Source: Actinoallomurus soli
GTDB lineage: Bacteria > Actinomycetota > Actinomycetes > Streptosporangiales > Streptosporangiaceae
Reading direction: 5' to 3'
Assembly (NCBI RefSeq): GCF_024055715.1
Contig: NZ_JAMXMV010000006.1
Coordinates: 1-64,000, forward strand
Length of the DNA stretch: 64,000 nt
Shown: positions 58,809 through 64,000 of the stretch, piece by piece
Position numbering within the stretch: position 1 is the stretch's first letter
Layout: every line of letters begins with the position of its first letter
The notes under the pieces: model-generated
Database searches by the model: none
What the model saw: only the letters and a program-made list of their open reading frames with translations
Told to the model about the DNA's origin: nothing
Translations under genes and position numbers: made by a program

Positions 58809-60004
58809 TACTCCGAGCAGGACTGGGTGGAGACGCTGCCGCTCGCGTTGATGCCCGCCTCGGCGTCCGGCGCGACCTCGTGGGCGGTGAGGGCGTAGCC
58901 GGTCTCCTTGTTGTCCACGGCTGCGGCGAAGACGACGCCGTACACCTTGCCGGACGAGGACAGGAGCGGGCCGCCGGAGTTGCCCTGCTCGACCAGCGCG
59001 CGGATCGCGTAGATCTCGCGGGTGACCTGGCCCGAGTGGTAGATGTCGGCGCCCTTGGCCTTCTGCTTGGCGCGGATCCGGGCCGCCCGGGCGGTGAACG
59101 GGTGGTTCTTCGGGAATCCGGCCACGACGGCGTCGTCACGGCTCTGGGCGCCCTCGTCGAACTTCAGGGACGGCAGGTTCAGGCCGGGGACGTCGAGGAC
59201 GGCGATGTCGCGCTTGTCGTCGTACAGGACGACTCTGGCGTGGTAGTTGCCCTCACCCATCGTGTACACGGTCGGGCCGGAGTCGACGCCCGCGACGACG
59301 TGCGCGTTGGTCATGACGCGGCCGGGCGCGTACACGAATCCGGTGCCCTCGATCCGGCGCTGGCAGCTGTGCGCGGTCCCCATGACCTTCACGATGCTCT
59401 TGCGGGCGGAGACCAGGGCGGGGGTGTTGAGGATCCTGGTGTCCGGGGGCGGCACCTCGGCGATGGGCTCGCCGCCGAGCCCGCCGAACACCTGCGGGAA
59501 CTCCGTCTTCGACACGAAGCCGCGGAAGGAGGAGAACCAGGTGTTCGCCTGCTGCGGCATGAAGGCGTCGACGCCGTGCAGGACCTGGGAGTTCTTGACC
59601 TGGATGCGCAGCCAGACGATCGGCGAGGTCACCAGGGCGCTGCCGATGAACCATGCGACGACGAGCAGCGCGACGCTGCTGACGCACGCGCCGCCGACGG
59701 CGTCGACGCTGCGGGCCGACTCCCAGGTCACGCGGCTGCGCAGTGCGGAGCCGACGGAGGAGGCGATGAGCTGCCCGAGCGTCGCGGCCAGGAAGGCGAT
59801 GACGACGGCGAGCAGCGCCTGTTGCGCCGCTCCGCTGACGACCGCCTTCACCAGCGGTGGGGCGATCAGCATGCCGAGGACGACACCGCCGACGAAGCCG
59901 ACGAAGCTGAGTACGCCCACGATGAAGCCCTGCCGGTACCCCGAGATGGCGAACAGCACGACGAGCACCAGCAGGATGAGGTCAAGTACGTGATCGCCCA
60001 GCAC
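58808..60004 (-). CDS. marP: MarP-like membrane serine protease
   Basis: The 398-residue protein has four N-terminal helices (colicin V production-type domain, LDLILLVLVVLFAISGYRQG through FIGSALV) followed by a periplasmic trypsin-like domain. The catalytic triad is His in TNAHVVAGV (about 235), Asp in KRDIAVLDV (about 264) and Ser in EQGNSGGPLL (about 343). In mycobacteria MarP is needed for acid resistance and cell-wall homeostasis. GTG at 60004. Confidence 0.94.
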   Translation of the reverse strand: MLGDHVLDLILLVLVVLFAISGYRQGFIVGVLSFVGFVGGVVLGMLIAPPLVKAVVSGAAQQALLAVVIAFLAATLGQLIASSVGSALRSRVTWESARSVDAVGGACVSSVALLVVAWFIGSALVTSPIVWLRIQVKNSQVLHGVDAFMPQQANTWFSSFRGFVSKTEFPQVFGGLGGEPIAEVPPPDTRILNTPALVSARKSIVKVMGTAHSCQRRIEGTGFVYAPGRVMTNAHVVAGVDSGPTVYTMGEGNYHARVVLYDDKRDIAVLDVPGLNLPSLKFDEGAQSRDDAVVAGFPKNHPFTARAARIRAKQKAKGADIYHSGQVTREIYAIRALVEQGNSGGPLLSSSGKVYGVVFAAAVDNKETGYALTAHEVAPDAEAGINASGSVSTQSCSE

Positions 60005-60085
60005 CGGTCAACCGTATAGCGCAAACGTGTCCGAGGACGTCCCCTCCCCGGACCAGATCCGGTACGGAAGGGTACGAACCAAGGA

Positions 60086-60751
60086 CTACTCGCCCCGCGC
60101 GAGGTAGATGGCCTCGTCGGGAAGGTCCTCGATCCGGGTGGTGTCCCAGGGGCGATCCCAGCCGCCCGCCTCGAGTACCGCGTGCAGGAGCCCGCCGGTG
60201 AATCCCCACACGAGCATCCCGCGGACGCGGAAGGCGGGGCCGAGGTGCCCGGACGGCGCGCGGACGCGGAGCCGGTTGGCCGGGTCCGTGAGTTCGGACA
60301 GCGGAACGCGCGCGACCGAGGCGACCTCGCCGGGGTCGGTCGCGTCCACCGCCGACGGCTCCCGCCACCAGCCGACGACCGGGGTGACGCGGTACCCGCT
60401 GTGCGCGATGTACATCTCCGGCATGGTGGCCAGGACGCTCACGCCGGAGGGGTCGACGCCGGTCTCCTCGGCCGCCTCGCGCAGGGCCGCGCCCACGGGA
60501 CCGTCATCGTCGGGGTCGATGCCGCCGCCGGGGAACGCCGGCTGCCCGGCGTGCTTGCGGAGCGTGTCCGCGCGCTGGAGCAGCAGGAGGTCGGGGCCGT
60601 CGGGCCCCTCACCGAACAGGATGAGCACCGCGGCGGCGCGGGCGCCGTTCGCGGGGGGACGAAGAGGCGCGGGGACCGGCATCCGGGGGGCCTTGGCCGC
60701 GAACCCGCGCAACCACCCCGGGCAGTCCGTGGCAGAGTCGAGCGTCATCAT
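60086..60751 (-). CDS. Nudix hydrolase, CoA-pyrophosphatase (NudL) type
   Basis: The 221-residue protein carries LRKHAGQPAFPGGGIDPDDD and ALREAAEETGV, the Nudix box with the expanded CoA-binding LL motif of NudL. It would cut CoA to phosphopantetheine and 3',5'-ADP. ATG at 60751 has weak ribosome pairing; GTG at 60793 lies inside the 23-bp repeat and adds 14 residues. Confidence 0.9.
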   Translation of the reverse strand: MMTLDSATDCPGWLRGFAAKAPRMPVPAPLRPPANGARAAAVLILFGEGPDGPDLLLLQRADTLRKHAGQPAFPGGGIDPDDDGPVGAALREAAEETGVDPSGVSVLATMPEMYIAHSGYRVTPVVGWWREPSAVDATDPGEVASVARVPLSELTDPANRLRVRAPSGHLGPAFRVRGMLVWGFTGGLLHAVLEAGGWDRPWDTTRIEDLPDEAIYLARGE

Positions 60752-60785
60752 TGAAGGTTCAACCGAGTCGGGCCCTTGATCCTTC

Positions 60786-60846
60786 CCTGTCACGAGAGCC
60801 GATTCTCCCCTGTCACGAGAGGCGGTTCCTCCCGGTCACGAGAACG
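60786..60846. repeat. Tandem repeat of nth 3' end, three 23-bp units
   Basis: The bases GTCACGAGA recur at 60789, 60812 and 60835, exactly 23 apart. The last one is the nth end (TTCTCG plus stop TGA, on the minus strand). The two others are copies with diverged sides and lie downstream of the nth stop codon. Confidence 0.85.
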
Positions 60847-61543
60847 GACCGGGCTTGACCAGCTTGCGCGCGGTCTCCTCGTCCGTCGGGCCCTCACCGT
60901 ACGACGGGCAGAGCCGGGCGAGCGGGCAGGCGCCGCAGGCCGGGCGCCGCGCGTGGCAGATGCGCCGGCCGTGCCAGATCAGCCGGTGGGACAGGATCGT
61001 CCAGTCCTTGCGCGGGATCAGCTCGCCGACCTCGTACTCGATCTTCACAGGGTCGGTCTCGGTGGTCCAGCCGAACCGCCTGCTCAGCCGCTGGAAGTGG
61101 GTGTCGACCGTGATGCCCGGCACGTCGAAGGCGTTGCCGAGCACGACGTTGGCGGTCTTGCGCCCCACGCCGGGCAGCGTCACGAGCTCCTCGAGGGTGC
61201 GCGGCACCTCGCCGCCGAACCGCTCGCACAGCTCCTGGCCGAGCTTGAGCAGACTGTTGGTCTTGGCCCGGAAGAAGCCCGTCGACTGGATGATCTTCTC
61301 GACCTCCTCGCGGTCCGCCGCGGCGAGGTCGGCGGCGGTCGGGAAGCGCGCGAAGAGGTCCGGGGTGACCATGTTGACTCGCTTGTCCGTCGTCTGCGCG
61401 GACAAGATCGTCGCAACCAGGAGCTGGAACGGATCGACGAAATCAAGCTCACAGTGCGCATCCGGGTAAACTTCCGCCAGCTCTCGATTGATCCGGCGAG
61501 CCCGGCGTACGAGGGCGAGACGCGACTCCGGTTTGCTTGGCAC
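60836..61543 (-). CDS. nth: Endonuclease III (DNA glycosylase/AP lyase)
   Basis: The 235-residue protein has the HhH motif [20 protein letters not shown] (with the catalytic Lys), VDTHFQRLS with the catalytic Asp, and the iron-sulfur cluster [17 protein letters not shown] (C-x6-C-x2-C-x5-C). It removes oxidised pyrimidines from DNA. GTG at 61543 is preferred; TTG at 61573 would add ten residues. It is divergent from crp, 84 bases apart. Confidence 0.95.
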   Translation of the reverse strand: MPSKPESRLALVRRARRINRELAEVYPDAHCELDFVDPFQLLVATILSAQTTDKRVNMVTPDLFARFPTAADLAAADREEVEKIIQSTGFFRAKTNSLLKLGQELCERFGGEVPRTLEELVTLPGVGRKTANVVLGNAFDVPGITVDTHFQRLSRRFGWTTETDPVKIEYEVGELIPRKDWTILSHRLIWHGRRICHARRPACGACPLARLCPSYGEGPTDEETARKLVKPGPFS

Positions 61544-61627
61544 GAACGCAAGGGTAACTGGGGGGTCGCCCAAAACTCATCCTGCGATGTGCGTCACACT
61601 GTGGTGGTACGTCAGCAAGGAGGAAAC

Positions 61628-62314
61628 GTGAACGACCGCGACGTGGAGGTTCTCGGACGGGCTCCACTGTTCGAAGCACTCGACGAGGAAGGGGCGAAGG
61701 CGCTCCGCGCCATCGTGTCAGAGGTTCACCTCTCACGCGGTCAGACGCTGTTCTCCGAGGACCAGGAGGGTGACCGGCTCTACGTCGTCCTCGACGGCAA
61801 GATCAAGCTCACCCGGACGGCGCCCGACGGCCGGGAGAACCTCTTGAGCGTGCTCGGCCCCAGCGAGATGTTCGGCGAGTTGTCCCTGTTCGACCCCAGG
61901 CCGCGTACGGCCAGCGCCATCGCCGTGACCGAGTCGCGGCTGGCCGGGGTGGGGCACAACGATCTGTGGCCGTTCCTCAAGGGCCACCCGGAGATCAGCA
62001 TTCACCTGCTGCGCGCGCTCGCCCAGCGCCTGCGCCGGACCAACGAGAACATGGCCGACCTCGTCTTCACGGACGTGCCCGGCCGGGTCGCCAAGGCCCT
62101 TCTCGACCTGGCCGAGCGGTTCGGCCAGCCGAGCGAGAGCGGCCTGCACGTTCACCACGACCTGACACAGGAGGAGCTCGCCCAGCTCGTCGGCGCGTCG
62201 CGGGAGACGGTGAACAAGGCCCTCGCCGACTTCGCCCAGCGGGGCTGGCTGCGCATCGAGGCCCGCGCCGTGCAGGTCCTCGACATCGAGCGCCTCCGCA
62301 AGCGCTCCCGTTAA
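61628..62314 (+). CDS. crp: Crp/Fnr family global regulator
   Basis: The 228-residue protein has a cyclic-nucleotide-binding domain (GDRLYVVLDGKIKLTRTAPD, FGELSLFDPRPRTASAIAV with the phosphate-binding RT) and a C-terminal HTH (LTQEELAQLVGASRETVNKA). It is the Streptomyces-type Crp or GlxR-like protein. GTG at 61628 follows AAGGAGGAAAC. Its TAA overlaps the convergent gene end by four bases. Confidence 0.95.
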   Translation: MNDRDVEVLGRAPLFEALDEEGAKALRAIVSEVHLSRGQTLFSEDQEGDRLYVVLDGKIKLTRTAPDGRENLLSVLGPSEMFGELSLFDPRPRTASAIAVTESRLAGVGHNDLWPFLKGHPEISIHLLRALAQRLRRTNENMADLVFTDVPGRVAKALLDLAERFGQPSESGLHVHHDLTQEELAQLVGASRETVNKALADFAQRGWLRIEARAVQVLDIERLRKRSR

Positions 62315-63063
62315 CCGCCTCTGAGGTAGTCGAGCTGGGCCTGCACGGCCCACTCGGCGGCCGGCCACAGCGACCGGTCGACGTCGGCGTACACGCGTTC
62401 CACGACGTCCCGGGCGGTGCGCGCGCCGGCCGTGAGGGCGTCCTCGACCTGCTGGAGGCGTTCGCGCCGGTGGGCGATGTAGTGGTCGAGGGCGCCGACG
62501 GGGTCGTCGAGCCGCGGGCCGTGGCCGGGCAGGATCACGTCGGCCCCCTCGGCCATCGCCCGCAGCCGGTCCAGCGAGGCGAGGTAGTCCCCGAGGCGGT
62601 CCACCACGGTGCTGCCGTAGCCCAGCACGGTGTCGCCGGTGAGCACGGCACGGTCGACGGGCAGCCAGAAGCACAGCGAGTCGTGCGTGTGGCCCGGCGT
62701 CTCCATGACGCGCAGCTCCAGGCCGTCCAGCTCGACGACGTCGCCCTCTCCCAGGCCCTCCTCGCCCAGCCGCAGCGCCGGGTCGAGCGCCCGGACGGGA
62801 ACGGGCCGGGAGCCGTCGGCGGCCAGTTCGGCGAACCGCCGCGCGCCCTCCGCGTGGTCCGGATGGCCGTGCGTGAGCAGCACGAGGGCCACGCGCCCCG
62901 CCTCGGCGGCGACCCGGCGCAGGTGCTCCTCGTGTTCCGGTCCCGGGTCGACGACGATCGAGCGTTCGGCGCCCGGCTCGCGCAGCACCCAGGTGTTCGT
63001 GCCGTCCAGGGTCATCGGGGAGGGGTTCGGCGCCAGCACGCACCGGGCCCGCTCGGTGCGCAT
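62311..63063 (-). CDS. Metallo-beta-lactamase-fold hydrolase
   Basis: The 250-residue protein has the zinc motif THGHPDHAEG (HxHxDH, about residue 65), later TPGHTHDS, TGDTVLG and LPGHGP. It is like the bacterial LACTB2 or RNase Z-related group. ATG at 63063 starts MRTERARCVLAPNPSPMTLD; GTG at 63081 lies in the upstream repeat. Catalytic zinc ligands are complete, so it is likely active; substrate unknown. Confidence 0.92.
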   Translation of the reverse strand: MRTERARCVLAPNPSPMTLDGTNTWVLREPGAERSIVVDPGPEHEEHLRRVAAEAGRVALVLLTHGHPDHAEGARRFAELAADGSRPVPVRALDPALRLGEEGLGEGDVVELDGLELRVMETPGHTHDSLCFWLPVDRAVLTGDTVLGYGSTVVDRLGDYLASLDRLRAMAEGADVILPGHGPRLDDPVGALDHYIAHRRERLQQVEDALTAGARTARDVVERVYADVDRSLWPAAEWAVQAQLDYLRGG

Positions 63064-63313
63064 GCCGTCGATGCCGCTCACGGCCGGACCCCGGCGACAC
63101 GACCGTCGATGCCGCTCACGGCCGGACCCCGGCGACACCACCGTCGATGACGCTTCCCGGCCGGACCCCGGCGACACCACCGTCGATGACGCTTCCCGGC
63201 CGGACCCCGGCGACACCACCGTCGATGACGCTTCCCGGCCGGACCCCGGCGACACCACCGTCGATGACGCTTCCCGGCCGGACTCCGGCGACACGGCTGT
63301 GTACGGCGCTCAC
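63064..63313. repeat. Tandem repeat, six 38-39-bp units after Nudix gene
   Basis: CGGCCGGAC(C/T)CCGGCGAC starts at 63081, 63119, 63158, 63197, 63236 and 63275. On the minus strand each unit (TCGACGG..GTC..CCGG..) aligns with the end of the Nudix gene around its TGA; the two distal units keep CCGTGAGCGGC, near the gene's CCCGTGAGCGCC. It fills the space between the Nudix stop (63310) and the metallo-beta-lactamase gene start. Confidence 0.85.
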
Positions 63314-64000
63314 GGGCGGGCTCCGGGGACGTGGCCGTCGAGCTCGGGCGGCATGAAGAGGTAGACGCCGTCGCCGGTCACGCGCGCCTCGGGCAGCCGG
63401 GGCCGTACGACGCGTTCGGCGGCGAGCACCGCGGCGACCGAGTCGTACGCCGCGAGCTCGGTGAGCGTGACCATGGTCGGCGGCAGCAGCGCCATCGCGC
63501 CGCGCCGGGCGGCGTCGACCGCCTCCCGGGGGCGTACCCAGGTCACGCGGTCGGACTCGGTGCTCACGTCCTGGGTGCGCTGCCCGGCGGGCAGCGCCGC
63601 GACGAAGAACCGCGTGTCGTACCGGCGTTCCTCGATGACGGGCGTGATCCAGTGCGCCCAGGGGCGCAGCAGGTCACCGCGCAGGACGAGGCCGCGCCTG
63701 TCGAGCAGCGCGGCCAGGGACTGCGATCGGCCCAGCAGCGCCTGCCGGTCGGCCTCCCAGTCGTCCCCGGCGAGGTCCGCCACGATCGTGTCCGGCGTCG
63801 GACCGGCGAGCAGCACGCCCGACTCCTCGAACGTCTCGCGGACCGCCGCGCACACCAGCTCGCGGGCGAGGGTCTCCCCGGCGCCGAACGCCGCGCCCCA
63901 CTCCGCGGGCGACGGCCCGGCCCAGCCCACCGTACGATCGCCGTCGCGCGCGTCCACCGAACCGCCGGGGAAGACGTACGCTCCCGGCGCGAACGGCATG
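63310..64000 (-). CDS. Nudix hydrolase, N-terminus cut by window edge
   Basis: The visible 230 codons hold the Nudix start region MPFAPGAYVFPGGSVDARDG, then ELVCAAVRETFEESGVLLAG (Nudix box RExxEExG) and a C-terminal extension with WAHWITPVIEERRYDTRFF typical of the MTH1-unlike DUF4743-like subclass. Related proteins have about 25 further residues before MPFAPG, so the true start is likely beyond 64000. The stop codon is followed by the 39-bp tandem repeat. Confidence 0.88.
   Translation of the reverse strand, partial: MPFAPGAYVFPGGSVDARDGDRTVGWAGPSPAEWGAAFGAGETLARELVCAAVRETFEESGVLLAGPTPDTIVADLAGDDWEADRQALLGRSQSLAALLDRRGLVLRGDLLRPWAHWITPVIEERRYDTRFFVAALPAGQRTQDVSTESDRVTWVRPREAVDAARRGAMALLPPTMVTLTELAAYDSVAAVLAAERVVRPRLPEARVTGDGVYLFMPPELDGHVPGARP

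Noticed and set aside
61590-61612. CRP-like site (TGTG and CACA) before crp
   Set aside because: The spacing between half-sites is three bases, not the six of the known consensus, so I do not call it an operator.
60776-61627. N-terminal extension of Crp to 60776
   Set aside because: It reads antisense through nth; the strong ribosome site before GTG 61628 defines the start.
63064-63313. CRISPR-like array
   Set aside because: Units adjoin without spacers and no cas genes are present; it is a plain tandem repeat.

Overview
The window is a high-GC actinobacterial chromosome segment. GTG and TTG starts with GGAGG-type ribosome sites are common, genes are tightly packed with GTGA and ATGA overlaps, and the gene content is typically actinomycete: BldG-type STAS regulator, Tad pilus locus with an Ssd/CpaE-like gene, MarP-like protease, FurA-type regulator, proton-pumping pyrophosphatase. 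The gene mix suggests a Streptosporangiales or Thermomonosporaceae-like actinomycete, but that placement is inference. I saw no rRNA, tRNA, CRISPR array or intact insertion sequence.

Layout. 1-16000 is a mosaic of metabolic and regulatory genes: a YciI-like gene cut by the left edge, a divergent SDR/TetR pair with two palindromic operators, an ABC-F protein behind a leader peptide and hairpin, BioY, a TetR/beta-glucosidase pair, a CapA lipoprotein, a class V aminotransferase, a FurA-like repressor, a secreted lipase, a yjdF gene behind a structured leader, a macro-domain protein, an NfeD/SPFH pair and a membrane Rieske protein. 15700-16700 is a small accessory islet with two unrecognised divergent genes sharing a duplicated LexA-like site. 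16700-27600 holds PrsW, an ABC ATPase, an RDD protein and two DUF2752 genes, PP2C, a two-component system, SDR, MFS and a QueA-like protein. 27700-29400 is a second, more AT-rich islet of tiny genes around a small GntR regulator, possibly the remains of an integrative element.

29600-64000 is mostly conserved core: serB, FUSC, SixA, hppA, an anti-sigma/BldG pair, a DEAH helicase, then an inserted block of two regulator/target pairs (TetR with FAD monooxygenase, LysR with MFS). A full Tad locus follows on the minus strand (ssd, an unrecognised 93-residue gene, tadA, tadB, tadC, a Flp-like peptide, tadE, a TadE/G-like gene), then a Fic-like protein, acs, a holin-like protein, a hydrolase, DUF309, MarP, two Nudix hydrolases, nth, crp and a metallo-beta-lactamase-fold gene.

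The most unusual signal is not a gene. At least eight genes here (bioY, hppA, the anti-sigma gene, tadC, acs, the DUF309 gene, nth and the right-edge Nudix gene) have a short tandem repeat directly after the stop codon or terminator, with units of 14 to 40 bp. In four cases the unit is visibly a copy of the gene's own 3' end including its stop codon. I know of no described element that explains this.
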